Of a stretch of DNA of 64,000 bases, positions 46,061 through 58,079 are shown in pieces. The notes beneath the pieces are model-generated. The model made no database searches. It was not told the origin of the DNA and saw only the letters and a list, made by a program, of their open reading frames with translations. Numbering within the stretch: the stretch's first letter is position 1; each line of letters opens with the position of its first letter. Origin of the DNA: Diphasiastrum complanatum (taxonomy: Eukaryota > Streptophyta > Lycopodiopsida > Lycopodiales > Lycopodiaceae); contig CM055104.1 in NCBI GenBank assembly GCA_029204225.1, forward strand, positions 56,634,264 to 56,698,263. Reading direction: 5' to 3'. The position numbers and the translations under genes are program-made.

Positions 46061-46195
46061 TTGACGGATGGAAAAAAAATATTTTTGATTTTTTGAATAA
46101 GTGTAAACCCAATGGGTTCACAAAAAATTTGGGAAGAAATATACATAGAAGGAAAAACAGAAAAGTATAAGGTAAAATAACATAGAAAGATATCT

Positions 46196-47470
46196 CTACA
46201 GAGGACTTGCCAAAAAATTATTCTCGTAGTACCTTTGTAGTCGGCTACCATTGACTAATGTGTCAAGGGATATGCCTTCTAGGGTTTCTAATTGGACTGC
46301 ACCATTGGTGAAAATTTTCTTGACAACATAAGGTCCTTGGCTACGGAATGTCAATTTCCCGGGATGGACCATGGAAGATGTATAAAGTAAAATTTTATCA
46401 CCATCATAAATATCCTTAGTCCTGACATGACGATCATGCCAGTCTTTTGTCGTCATTTATGAACTAATTGTGCATGATAAGAGATAAGACGTGTTTCACA
46501 CAGTTTCGTCAATGTAAAGAGTCGATTCTGAACTTGGTTGATAAGCACTATCGTCACACAAGTCAGTGGGATATGCTAAAGTGACGCGTAGAGAAAGAAT
46601 TCAAAACTCTACTGGCATAACAGCCTCTTGGCCATATACCAGTTCAAATGGTGTTTTCCAACCCATGGCTCACTTCGGCGTTGTGCGATATGCCCAGATA
46701 GCAAAGAATAACTTCGTTTCCCAGTCTAATCGACTTGTTTCTACTATCTTGGTTAAGATTTTACAAATCGTTTTATTTGTAGATTCAGCTAATCCATTAC
46801 ATCTAGGATAGTACGGGGTACTCTTTCGATGTATAACAAAGTAATGAGTTAGTAAATTGTTGATTATTTCATTAAGGAAGTGAGAACCTCAATCACTAAC
46901 AAGCTCGATAGGACAACCAAATCGGGTGATAATATTTTCATAGAGGAAGCGTGCTACAGACTTTGCGTCTGCTTTTCGTGTGGCTCTAGCCTCTATCCAT
47001 TTTGTCGCATAATCAGTGGCAATCAAGATGTATCGAGATTGTGTGCCACGTGCTATTGGACTAATAGGTCCAACAAAATCGATATCCCATTTGTGAAATG
47101 CGTGACTTTCAAGTATTGGAGTAAGGAGATTGTGGTCGGCCTTTTTGGTATTCTTTTCGCGTTGAAAAACATCGCAAACTTTACATAAAAATGGATGTCT
47201 TTGACCACCAAAACCCTTCCAAAAAAATTGCCCTAGCAGTAGCGTCGGAGGAGAAATGTCCACCCCCAATACCCTCATGTGTCAAGGCAATAATATGTCG
47301 TGGGCACAACGACCTGTAATACCATCAACACTTAACTTATATAATTGTTCTGCAATAAGATAATATGGTAAAAATTTCATAATAAGCTTTATTTTTTGTT
47401 GTTTTGTCAACTGAAGATCTATTTCTTCAGTGGCTAGATATCTAAAGATATCATCTGCTGCCCATTGTTA
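46196..47470 (-). pseudogene. Gypsy RNase H end and integrase (minus, broken)
   Basis: From 47470: WAADDIFRYLATEEIDLQLT, YYLIAEQLYKLSVDGITGRC, then the integrase zinc-binding region with CDVFQREKNTKKA, the core WDIDFVGPISPIARGTQSRY, YILIATDYATKWIEARATRK and ITRFGCPIELVSD. After a stop the frame continues (YYPRCNGLAESTNKTICKIL, WAYRTTPKWAMGWKTPFELV) to the C-terminal GKLTFRSQGPYVVKKIFTNG, AVQLETLEG. D, D and E blocks are all recognisable. The upstream half of pol is missing. Confidence 0.85.
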
Positions 47471-48478
47471 GCCGAATTTTGACACCAAAAGTCGCGTTAA
47501 TTTTGGAGCTTAATTTTGCTATAGTTAAGAAATCGGCATGTAAAAGCCGCAAAATTGCAATGTACAAATGGCTGAAAATCGCCAATAGATAGGGGGCCCA
47601 GCCCGTTCGTAATGTGGCTAGAGGAAATTACGGCCTTAGAATTGGCCTTTAAAATTTTTGACGGCCTTTAAAAATTCAGCCTATAGTATAGTTTCGGCTA
47701 CTACGTCAAAATTTTGCAATGTACTGTGATTTTCAATACTAATATAAAAACCGAAGTACTGTGTTTTCAGATTGTTGTTCAGTGAGAAGTGGGGGCTCAG
47801 TCACCAAAATTGCGGAGTTGCGAGATAAAAATCCACAAAGTGCAATGTCTAAAAAGGGGGCCAAGATAATCCTAAAGTTGGGGCCAATGGAATATGGTGT
47901 ATGACCAAGTGGGCAAAGGCCAAAAGCTAGAAGAATTAGCCATGGGACCTCCTAATAGCCACATGAGAAAAATCAAGAGGAGCTTAAATGCAAAAGGCGG
48001 GGCCAAAATCAAAGTGAGGCTTCATTAAAAAGCTTAAGAGAAAAAAAACACATGACGATAGGCATAAGGGCAACTCTAATAGCCACATGCCAAAAGGTCA
48101 AATCAGTTTTAATGCACAACAAGGCCTTTGATTGTGGATTTGGGAGTTCAAGCATTGAAAAAACCCTTATGAAGAAAATTAATAGGCATGAGGGATACTT
48201 TTTCATATAGGCACATGTTGAAATGTTAAATCAACATTCAATGCCTTAGAACAGCATGCTACAAAGAGAAGAAAAGCAAAATGACAAAATGAAGTAGAGA
48301 GGTGGGCTCCAAGCCTAGAAAATGAGCAAAAGTCTTTCTCGAGATGGCTTTTAGTTAGATGGCTTTTAGTTCTATTATGAGGATCAGGTTCTGCTGAGGT
48401 TTACACTCTCTTGCATTCACTCTAAACTGCATGCTCTTATGTGTTCTCTGCTGGGTTTAGTGACTGCATCTGTCCAAT
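47471..48478. other. No gene seen
   Basis: TGTTAGCCGAATTTTG at 47466 looks like an LTR start and coincides with loss of Gypsy homology, but no matching end was found. The rest is unassigned. Confidence 0.35.
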
Positions 48479-48874
48479 CTAACTGTCAATAATTATGGTG
48501 CTGAGGTTTCTTGTAAGGTTCAAGAATGATGCTGATAATACTGGTGGTCCTGCATTGTGAGCTATAAGAGCAACTGTCTGATGATGATTTACATGTTCCT
48601 TATCAGGACATGTCTTTTGTGTTTTACAGAGTGTTCTCATGTTGATTCTTGATACTGCCATGGCATTTTCCCTCATGGGATACTCTAGTGTGCTGAGTTT
48701 GATCCTTATCCAAGAAAGTGTGCTCGTCACCTGATCTCTGATATTAGAATGGATTGGGACTTCTGAGGGGCTGGTTGTATCCTTCACAACATAAATACGC
48801 TTTTTGCTATCTCTATGGACAACATTGAAAGTCTGAGTTCTGCTTCTGAGGATGTTCCTAGGTTGTGAGGCCAA
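48479..48874 (-). CDS. Hypothetical open frame, 131 codons (minus)
   Basis: Starts MASQPRNILRSRTQTFNVVH and is basic at the N-terminus, without a recognisable domain. It has no supporting neighbour and may be chance. It is listed because it lies in a stretch (48479-50272) with several minus-strand open frames and more balanced composition. Confidence 0.25.
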   Translation of the reverse strand: MASQPRNILRSRTQTFNVVHRDSKKRIYVVKDTTSPSEVPIHSNIRDQVTSTLSWIRIKLSTLEYPMRENAMAVSRINMRTLCKTQKTCPDKEHVNHHQTVALIAHNAGPPVLSASFLNLTRNLSTIIIDS

Positions 48875-49127
48875 GACCTTTTCTTCTTAGAATGTGTTAC
48901 CTCTGTTGTGAGGTATGTCCAACAACCTGTTCAATAACATGATGTACCTTTTGCTGTCAAAGAAATGTTGAGTCTGCCTTGTTTTCGATGGTGCAAAGAA
49001 AACCTGCTCATTGTTTGTACTTTGGTATGATTATAGAAGATGATTCTGCTCTGGATTCCCAGCTGTTGCATTTGTAGAAGCATGTCATTTTCTAGAGTGT
49101 AATGTGACACACTGGTGCTCTTCTTGT

Positions 49128-49415
49128 TTAGGAGAGAGAACTCACATGCAAACTAAACACATCTTCTCCATTACAAAAAGAATAGCAGGGAGCTGATTCC
49201 TCATGAGACAGCACTGCTGGTCGCACACTACCCACTTGAAGATTTACACAGAGGAAAGACTCCCACAACGGCCATATGAGAGTTAGTAATGGGGACATCT
49301 CAACCCATTTACTCCTCCCAATCATCGTGCTGATGTCTAGCCGCAAACTCTCAGTACTATGCTCACCTCCTCTGCGTGCCCTCTTTGCTTTCCGTAGTTG
49401 TTCTCTCTCGTACAA
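49128..49415 (-). CDS. Hypothetical open frame, 95 codons (minus)
   Basis: Starts MYEREQLRKAKRARRGGEHS. Basic N-terminus followed by a hydrophobic stretch. Not recognised. It could be an exon of the same locus as 49683-50272, but no splice sites could be confirmed. Confidence 0.2.
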   Translation of the reverse strand: MYEREQLRKAKRARRGGEHSTESLRLDISTMIGRSKWVEMSPLLTLIWPLWESFLCVNLQVGSVRPAVLSHEESAPCYSFCNGEDVFSLHVSSLS

Positions 49416-49682
49416 TTGTTTCTCAGAGGGTGGATATGTACCTACAGGGTGGATATGTACCTACAGGGTACTCTAGATACCATGACAAATGTCTCTTTTT
49501 CCAATCAGACAGGCCAATGTCAACCCACATGTCAGGAAACATGCAAACCACAACCTGCGCACTGAGTGGGTATGCTAGATATTTGTCCAGGTTTTTGCAT
49601 TGACAATAACCACCTGAAACAAACAAAAAGTAGAAACCATAAATCAGTTGTTGATAGTACCAGAAAATTGATACAAGCATAA

Positions 49683-50272
49683 TCACGACGAGAATCTTTT
49701 GGAAGACATGCCAATTTTTTCTTGGTCCTCGTATGCACCGGCATTCTTCATCTTCTTTTGAAGCTCCACGAAACTGTGCACACAATGGCATGCACAAGCA
49801 TCTGAAAAAAATGCCAAAAATGTATCTGGTAGACGAGGGTCCATGGAAGAGCTCATAAAGGCAATCATTCTTTTTCCTTCATCAAACATGTGGTACCAGT
49901 ACGTTTCTTTAGCCATGAAACGTCTAAAGCCCTGGTTGTCATTTGGAATGGCATATAGTTCCCTCTCGTTCGGTGTGGATGCAAGAACGCGTAAGATTTC
50001 ACCTTTCCTAAAACCCATAAGATTACATTCACGATTACGACGACGTACCAATGAAGGTGCTGAACTTGAGAATGTATTGAAAGCAATGTAAAAAAGAAGT
50101 CTATATACCTCGTGGCATCCACAGCAGATGATGCTATCATCTGCAACTTATCCACCATTATGACATTCCCCTTTGCCTTCCAATTAATATTGTATATGAC
50201 ACTACAAAAGGATTTTTCATTGTTTGGGTTTGCAATAGAGGCTAATCTATAGCCCTTATTGAGTAAAGTCAC
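49683..50272 (-). pseudogene. Unrecognised two-part coding-like relic (minus)
   Basis: The upper part (50272 to about 50110) reads GYRLASIANPNNEKSFCSVI, NWKAKGNVIMVDKLQMIASS, AVDAT. The lower part (about 50065-49683) reads RRRNRECNLMGFRKGEILRV, ERELYAIPNDNQGFRRFMAK and MFDEGKRMIAFMSSSMDPRL. The two parts can be joined by removing about 45 bp starting with GTATATAG, short for a plant intron, so a small insertion is equally likely. The coding-like character is convincing but I recognise no family. Confidence 0.4.
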
Positions 50273-50349
50273 CTCAGCGTGTTGTATAAAAAAACGAAAT
50301 AAGGTTTCTCGACATGCACCACACAGGCAAGATGGAAATAGATTCTAAT

Positions 50350-50935
50350 TCCTATTCAATATCCAAAATCTAAAATTCTCCCAAATCGAAATTTTTGGGT
50401 GTATCGATTCTTTGGAATTGGATTTTTTTGTGTATTGAGTTTTGGGAATCAAGTTTTTTGGAATCGGATTTTTTTTGTGTATCGAGATTTTATATTGAAT
50501 TTTGATATTTCATCGTTGGCAAATGGCTAATTTTTGATACCCGAGATTTTCGATACCCAAAAAATCTGATTCCAAAAATTTCGGTATCCAAACTTTTTAA
50601 TTTCAACAAAATTTGATTCCAAAATTTTCAGTACCCGAGATTTTCAATACCCAAAAAATCCGATTCCAAAAAAGTTCGACATCCAATATTTCCAATTCCA
50701 AAAAAATCCGATACCCGAAATTATCGATACTCAAAATTCGATATCAAGATTCGATACCAAAATTCGATATCAAAATTCGATTCCAAAAAGTCTGATTCCA
50801 AGAATTAGATACCAAAAAGTTTTGATTCCCAAAATTTTGGATTCCAAAAATTGGATACCCAAAATTTTTTATTTAAAAAAAAAACGATTCCCAAAATTTT
50901 CGATTCCAAAAAAATTCGATGCCCAAAATACCATA
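50350..50935 (-). repeat. Degenerate short-unit array, opposite orientation to 34644-35695
   Basis: Made of variants of 'gattccaaaattttcgatac' and 'gatacccaaaaattcgattc'. The reverse complement gives 'gtatcgaaaattttggaatc', the motif of the array at 34644. No coding meaning. Confidence 0.8.
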
Positions 50936-52197
50936 AGAAAGGTCATCTCTTATGGCATGAAATAATGCATGCCTAGGTTTGTGTCAAAAATAGGGGGAGC
51001 ACGGCGACCGCAGCTCGAAAACCAGCTCGCCGCTTGGACTTTCTGGCTCGAAGAATGGTAAACCTCTTGATAGCATTACTAGACTTCTCTCGTGTTGTTA
51101 GAGACGATTATCAGCTTGCTCTAAAGAAGTGTGTATGATGTCTAAAGCGTCATTGGTGATGCAATTTAAAGAATTTGTCATTGTAAAAGATTGTCGCATT
51201 ATGTTTAACTGCAATTTTGTCTGATAAAAAATATGCATCTGCTTCCAAAACAAATGTTAGTTTGGGATTTATTTTGAGTTTGAAAATTGATTTTTGTTTC
51301 TAATACTTATAAACCTTAGTGAAGAAATTGGTGAAAGTAAATCAATATTTCCACACCAAAAGAGATTTGTAATTGATTTGTTTTTTTGTGAGGATTGAAG
51401 TCCTTAATCTCTTGTTCATTCATAATAGTTTCATAAATATGTGCTAAGTTTAATGTCCATATTGTCATGTCCGTACATATAGAATACTCTTTTAGACCTA
51501 AGAACATGTTTTGGATTATGCCCATCAAAATTGCCATAAAAGCTCGCCAAAACTGCCAAAAGCTCGCTAAAAAATTGCACCCCTCTACCAATCTCTCTCA
51601 AACTAGATCAAACTCTCATCTCAAGATGGAGCAAGTACAAAGTTTGGGTCAACTTGACTCAAGAACACAAAAGTACTCAAAAACACCACAAATGACTCAA
51701 ATACAATTGGATTGCATGAAACTATGTGGCTATGACCTCAAAAAATTGTCTAGATATCAAATAGACAAGATTGGAAAGCTTTTTTTTTCTAAGTTTTTGG
51801 ATCAAACAAGCATGATATGAGTCAAACGAAATGTGTCAAACCAGGTTGGGTGCCCTACCCACCTTGATTTTCTATAACTTTTGATTGGCATGTCCAATTG
51901 ATATGAAACAAATTGCAACACAATCTTGACTCTACTAGCTTTCTAGCAAGCTTTCTAGCATAGATTTTGGATCTATCTTGGAAGAGAACCAATTGGTCAA
52001 AGTTGGCTGTCCTTCACATGCGTCTGAGCACTAAATTCCTTACAGTACCAAGGCCAGGTCCAATCTTAATGATTATGACCCCTCTTGATCCTAAAATTAT
52101 AAAGATAGCAAGGGAGATGAAATCTACACTCACTAGATCTTGATTTCGAGACAAATTTGCACACATAAATTGATAGATGCATGCATATCTTAAATAG
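50936..52197. other. No supported gene; probable retroelement leader
   Basis: If the primer-binding-site-like sequence at 52198 is real, the stretch below it is the leader of a minus-strand Copia element. No gag frame was recognised. Confidence 0.3.
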
Positions 52198-52209
52198 GCT
52201 ATGATACCA
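52198..52209 (-). other. Primer-binding-site-like sequence (minus)
   Basis: The minus strand reads TGGTATCATAGC, one base from TGGTATCAGAGC, immediately after a CA end (GGCACA at 52210-52215), as at an LTR border. Confidence 0.5.
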
Positions 52210-54237
52210 TGTGCCTAGCTCCAAATATTGTTTGATAGCCTACGAAAATCTGAGTTGATCAAGATAGATTTGATAGTGTGCAACCTCTCATGCATGTAGG
52301 TCGTGGTAGATCTATTCAAGGTCCTCAAACACACAATTTTAACAATGAAATTAAAGTGACAAAAGGGAAGGATGCATACCAGCATGCTATATGGAATAGG
52401 AAATTTTTTGTTTGCAATCTCCAAAGATAGCACATCAACATGACTCAACAACTTTACCAAAACTCATGGTTAAAGCCTTCTATGAATATTTGAAAAAACT
52501 CATGAGAATATTTTTACAAGAGATTTTTTGGTCTTTGGTGTTGAAGTAGAGAAATTGGACAAGTTACTAAGATGTTTCTAAATATGACATGAACTAGTAA
52601 TCAATTTGACTTCCCTAGAAGACATCTTTTAGAGAAATACAACATGAGAATACTTCTTATCATGGAACAAATGTTGATCTGGTAGAGGTTGATACTATTA
52701 GATGTTTTTTCTAACGAATATTGGATAATCTACAGATTTTGATTTTTGGAGGAAATTGAGTGGATAGAAGATCAATGAGTGCATATGCAACTTTCTTTGG
52801 AGAGGGAGCAATTTCGAGATATCTTATGACAAGATCCTTGTAAAATAATTAAGGTGCTATGTATCACATTATAGAAAACTGATTTCAAAAATTTCAATAA
52901 CTATTGACGGAGACATCTATTTTAGCTCCTAAAAGTAAGTGAAACAATTTTTTGTCCATGCATATACCTTACAATATGCAATAGGATGCATGGTGGAAAC
53001 ACAACCAACCAAAACATTACGAGATTGAAATTTTTGATTATGCTAGTATAGTACCTACAACAAAAGCAATAGTCAATTATAAAACCAACATTCTCAATGG
53101 TGTATTAAGAATTGTTGACATCATCTATAAGTTTTATATCACCTTCTTGTGCCTTGGGCCCCATATTGTTATTTGACATTAGACCATATGGTTGGGGCCC
53201 TTCATATATTGTCTTGAACTTATTAGTGATGCACCACGTGATACAATTATTATTGTGCCTTAAATCCCCTAACTTGTAGGTCCTAGCCCTGATTTGGGCC
53301 TCATGAGTATAAATAGGACCTAAGAAATCAATATTGCTGATTAATTATTTGGATACTAGATGCTTTGATTGAAGAGTATTTTTTTTCTTCTCTATAATGG
53401 TCATAGTTTGTTCAAGTGTAGTTCTACGTTTCTTGTAACAAGTCTGTGGAAAATGTAAAATTCTTAGCACTCCAATGTTGTTGGGTACCTTACAAACTCA
53501 ATTATCTTTAGTTTTGAAGGCTTCTTTGTATGACTGTTCACGTACTTAACCTCCAAAATTCAAACCTATAATCTCATCCCTCCTTCCCCGATTTTTCCAC
53601 CTGAGACAAGATGACTGATACTTTATTTACTCACTCTTATTGTTGCAACTTCTCGATGCTTGTGAAAAAAAATTGCTCACACACAGAACACCATGTCATA
53701 TAGATGAGGTCATCTTATTACTATGCTACTAATGAGTGCCCAAGGAAAGTGAACAAACTAGCAATAGAGACTCCATACAGGAATGCATCCAAAGCAAGTT
53801 GTATAGGCCATGAATTCCATAAAGCACATGAAAGAAGTGGACTTGGAGATGCACAAGGATTCCACACTATTTGAAGAAATACTTTGCATATCCTTGTCCA
53901 ACAAAAAAAAGATCTAGAAATGCAAATGAAATAGAAAATTTCCCATTGAAAAAAAAATAGCCAAAAAGGAAATCGGGCTTCTCTCCCCAAAACAAGAATC
54001 AAACCAAAATTTTGTGGCATTTTTTTATCGCATTTTGTGCAAAAAAAGAAAAAAAATCGTCGCATTTTTTGCACAAAAAAATTGTCGCATTTGTCAAAAA
54101 ATTCGTGTCACAAAAAAGAAAAACTGTGTCGGGATTTTCGGGTTTTCATTTAGGGTTTCCATTTAGGGTTTCGGGTTCTGAATTTTCGAGATTTCTTTTT
54201 CAATATTTATGTCGGGATCTTCTATGCCCAAAAAAAT
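52210..54237. other. No supported gene
   Basis: AT-rich. The start may be an LTR of a minus-strand element (see 52198). I found no coding relic on either strand. Confidence 0.3.
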
Positions 54238-54249
54238 GCTTGATACCAA
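54238..54249 (-). other. Primer-binding-site-like sequence (minus)
   Basis: The minus strand reads TTGGTATCAAGCA after '...ttctcaac'. This is similar to initiator tRNA-Met primer sites. The leader that would follow contains repeated 'aaccctaaatgaaaaccc'-like text (54130-54175). Not supported by a gag frame. Confidence 0.35.
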
Positions 54250-54882
54250 GTTGAGAATAAGATCAATACAAATAGCATCATATAAACAATAATAGAGACA
54301 TCAAGTTGATGCTCATAAAACAATTCCAATTAAGTTCCAATACAATCAACAAGATGCTGGTTTGCAGACCCTCCTGAGAAGGTAGATAAAAAAATCAACA
54401 TGGCAGGGTCCCAACACGTTCTGCACCTTACCATGGCATCACATTCTTTGGGCATGGACTAGATAGGCTGATTTGCTATGTGCTTGGAGGCCATGACATA
54501 GTGCTCTTACTTGTCGTTGTCTTTATCTAAGCCAACACGTTTGTTATAAACAACTGTACAATGTTTCTTAAAGCTTCATCCATTTATAGATAATTGAGCC
54601 ATGAGATGAAAATCTAAACTAAAGCAAAGCATCCCTGAACAGAATTGGAAATGACATGCTAGAAGTTATGGCTTGCATCTTCAAACAAACATGTCTATCG
54701 TACATGAATACATGTTTCTTTTAATGTTCGTCCTCCTAATCTTAACCGTTAACAAATGAAAATAGGAACTTAGTAACTCATAACGTAAGTAGTAATGACC
54801 GAGGGTCAAATGAATAAAAGCCCCTAATATTGTTTGAGCTTTGTACTAATCCTAAAATGTTCATGTAGCTATTGAAGAACGA
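54250..54882. other. No gene seen
   Basis: Unassigned sequence between a possible LTR border and the Gypsy element. Confidence 0.3.
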
Positions 54883-54887
54883 GCTCT

Positions 54888-55250
54888 AGTTATGGACTTG
54901 GCTCATTAGATTCGCCGTGTCCATTCTTTTATTCATGCATAAGCAGGCCTAAGGGCTCTTTTTTATTCATATACTGGCCTTGGGCCCTAGTTGGTCATAT
55001 TTTTAGGACTCAGTCACGTTGATTTGGAGTGGGGGTCCTCCTATTGGGAGGGCGCACTATTTTTCCTCCAAATCCTTTTCCCTCCCTTTTTTTAATCCTC
55101 TATTTGATTCAAGGAGAGGGTATAAGTAGGGCAGCATTGTATTCCTTTATTCAGTTTATGATGATTGCTCCTCTTTGGCCTCCTTAAGCATTCTCTTTTC
55201 TTGCTTTCTAGCTTAAGTCCTGCTTTCTAGGTGAATCTTAGCTTGTAACT
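54888..55250 (+). repeat. Element H 5' LTR (363 bp)
   Basis: Starts AGTTATGGACTTGG and ends CTTGTAACT. Contains 'gagggtataagtagggcag' (TATA-like, about 55116-55134), as in the 3' LTR. Confidence 0.95.
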
Positions 55251-55262
55251 TGATATCAGAGC
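55251..55262 (+). other. Element H primer-binding site
   Basis: TGATATCAGAGC, one base from the initiator tRNA-Met site, directly adjoining the LTR. Confidence 0.9.
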
Positions 55263-55267
55263 ACTTT

Positions 55268-55720
55268 CCTGCAGATTGGTGGAGGCTGTCTAGCGCCCTA
55301 CCACCCATCACTTTCATCGATTTTCTCCGTCCATTTTTTTGCAGATTGGTAGTGGCTGTCCAGCGCCCTACTGCCCATCACTTTCGACGATTTCTTCATC
55401 ATTTTTTGCAGTTTTGGGTGGAGGCTGTCCAGCGCCCTGCTAACCCATCACTTTTGTCAATTATTTTGGCAGGTTTTATTGTTTTTGCAGATTTGGTAGT
55501 TGTTGTCCAACGCCCTACTACCTCATCATTTTTGACACTTTTCGTCACCGATTTGCTGCCCATTTTTTTATATTGATTGGAGGCTGTTCAGCGGTTCTCT
55601 TCACCGACTTGCTATCCATTTCGACTATTGATTGGAGGCCGCCTTACTTCAGCACCTTTTTCAGCCTATTCTTCAGCATATTGTAAATCTTGGTAGTTGC
55701 TGCCCAGTGCCCTATTATTT
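55268..55720 (+). repeat. Tandem repeats in element H leader
   Basis: Units of about 72 bp built on 'gcagattggtggaggctgtc', 'cagcgccctaccacccatca' recur at about 55270, 55342, 55416 and 55487, with shorter decayed copies near 55574, 55628 and 55690. They lie in the untranslated leader between primer-binding site and coding region. Confidence 0.85.
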
Positions 55721-55916
55721 TCGGCTTATACCTCTCTTTGTTGGCACTACCGAGTGGACGACGAATCAACACCCACCCAGGTATTGCTTTAGCCCCTTCA
55801 TTTTTGATTATTCTCCATCTTGATTGACTGTTTATGTGCCATTTTTGGTGATTTCGGAAGTTAGACTAAGTTGGGGTGACGACAAACGTCCTCTCCCTTA
55901 GGTTTTTCTCTCTTTC

Positions 55917-57305
55917 TTGGTTTCTATGGCGACTTCTTCATCAGAAGACCCACCGCAGAGCTCTTCAGATGATCGTTTTACACATATTGATGCCCGCATG
56001 GATCATCTTGAGAGTCGTATTGATCGTGTTCTTTCTAGCCTTGAGACTATCCTACCACGAGGGGATACCACCCCCCTAGACATTCTTCATCGTCCCAGTA
56101 AAGCACCTTTATTTCCTATTTTGAGTACGCCTGCACCTGCCCGTGATTGCCGACAGTCTCTTGGTCCTCCTACCGCTGTTTTTTACCATGAGGCTCTTAC
56201 TCCTGATGATTTTGATGTTTTACGTGTTCGCATTTTGGGGCGAGAGCATATTGCTTTGGTGGATACTGGCAGTACACAGTCATTTATTAGCAGTTACATT
56301 TCCACCAGGATTCGTGCTTCACCTATTTCTGCTACACAGTCTCTCAGTGTCGAGGTTGCTAGCTCACATACTTTTATCAGCTCTCAGATGTTTCAGGGCT
56401 TGGACTATAGCATTGGTGACTTCTCTAGACAGGCATATTTCTATATTATTCCTCTGGAGTACTATGACATTATTCTTGGTGCAGATTGGCTTTCATCACT
56501 TGGTACTGTTGCCGTGGATCTTTCTCAGCAGACATTGTCTTTTACACATGCTGGTCGACATCATTTACTTTCTGGTATTGATTCCCAAGGTGACTATCAG
56601 TTGGTTACCGGGAAGCAGTTTATGCGTAGCCTGCCAAAGGCTCAAGGTGCAACTCTTTTTATCATTCAGAGTACATCAGTTGCTGCTCCTCCTGCTCCAT
56701 CCATGGGTCCTCTTCCTCAGGTGATTTCTGACTTATTGCATCATTATTCTGTGATCTTTCAGAACCTATGTCTCTGCCACCATTACGAGATGTCACCCAC
56801 CATATTGATCTTATTCCTGGTGCTATCCCACCTTCTCGTGCTCCATATCGTATGTCTAAAGATGAACGTGACGAGGTTCAGCTCCAAATTGCTTTTACGT
56901 CAGGGCCTCATTGTTCCTAGCCATAGTCCTTTTGGTGCTCCTGTCCTCCTTGTTGCCAAAAAAGATGGAACCAAATGCCTTTGCATTGACTATCGTGCCT
57001 TAAACAAGCTGACTATCCGTAATCAGTATCCTATACCTCATATGGATGACCTTTTTGATCAGCTTGGCACTTCTTCCATCTTTTCTAAAATTGACCTACG
57101 TTTTGGATACTACCAAATTAGGATGCGTCCTTTTGATGAGCATAAGACTACATTTTGTACTCATTTGGGTTTGTATGAATTTCGTGTTCTTCCAATTGGT
57201 GTTCAGAATGGTCCACCGCCATTTCAGAATGTTATGAATAATATTTTACGTCCTCTTTTAGGTGTTTGTGTCTTAGTTTATTTTGATGACATTCTTGCTT
57301 TTTAG
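55917..57305 (+). pseudogene. Element H protease and reverse transcriptase (462-codon frame)
   Basis: The N-terminal about 75 residues are a gag remnant with a coiled-coil look ([19 protein letters not shown]). No CCHC knuckle or gag core is present. Protease: [13 protein letters not shown] (DTG active site) and [69 protein letters not shown] and the active site VYFDDILAF at the end. About 56760-56905 is read out of frame. The correct frame there gives [20 protein letters not shown] and [16 protein letters not shown], so two compensating indels keep the frame open while scrambling about 50 residues. The frame ends TAG at 57303-57305, right after YFDD. Confidence 0.88.
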
Positions 57306-57860
57306 TACTTTGTCTGATCATGTAAAACATCTATCATCTGTGTTTGGATTACTTATTAAGCATCAACTGTTCGCGAAATTGTCCAAATGTTCTTTTGTGA
57401 AAAGAAATCTCATACCTTTGTTTGGACTTCTGAGTGTCAAACTGCTTTTGACGCTTTACGTCATGCCATTGTTTCTGCTACTGTTATGTGTCTCCCCCAA
57501 TTTGATCAGCGTTTTATTGTTGAGACTGATACTAGTGCTATTGGTTTAGGCGCTCTTCTACGTCAGTCCGAGTGTGTTATTGCCTATGAGTCTCGTCGCT
57601 TGCGCTCTTATGAGCAACGTTACTCTGTACATGAAAAAGAGCTACTTGTTGTCATCCATGCTCTTAAGAAATGGCACCATTATTTGTATCGTGTTCCCTT
57701 TGATATCTGATCATCAGTCTCTCTGTTATCTTTTTTCTCAGCGTGATCTTAGTGATCGTCAATATTGTTAATTAAAATTTTTACAGTCTTTTCATTTTGA
57801 TATTTTGTATCGTCCAGGCAAGGCAAACACGGCAGCTGATGCTTTATCTCGTCTTCCTCC
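57306..57860 (+). pseudogene. Element H RT connection and RNase H (deleted, frameshifted)
   Basis: After HQLFAKLSKCSF the usual thumb/connection region (some 60 residues) is missing, and the frame jumps to TFVWTSECQTAFDALRHAI, QFDQRFIVETDTSAIGLGAL, VIAYESRRLRSYEQRYSVHE, KELLVVIHALKKWHHYL (RNase H blocks). Stops occur at 57708 and near 57770. FDILYRPGKANTAADALSRL closes the domain. Confidence 0.85.
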
Positions 57861-58079
57861 ATTGTTACATAGTATTGTTGGTTCAGTTCCTTCTTGGTTT
57901 GATGATTTACCGGCCGCATATTTGTCTTGTTTTGACTTTTCTGATGTTTATCGTACCGTCCCCTTTTGTCCTCTCAGAAGTTCCAGGTTTATACTGTTGT
58001 TGATGATCGTTTATACCACTTGGTGCTTTATGTATTCCTAGTTCTCTTTCCATTCGTCCTCAATTGTTGTCTGATGCTC

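Noticed and set aside
55250-55823. Open frames 55250-55576 and 55632-55823 as gag of element H
   Set aside because: They read through the leader tandem repeats and show no gag core or zinc knuckle.
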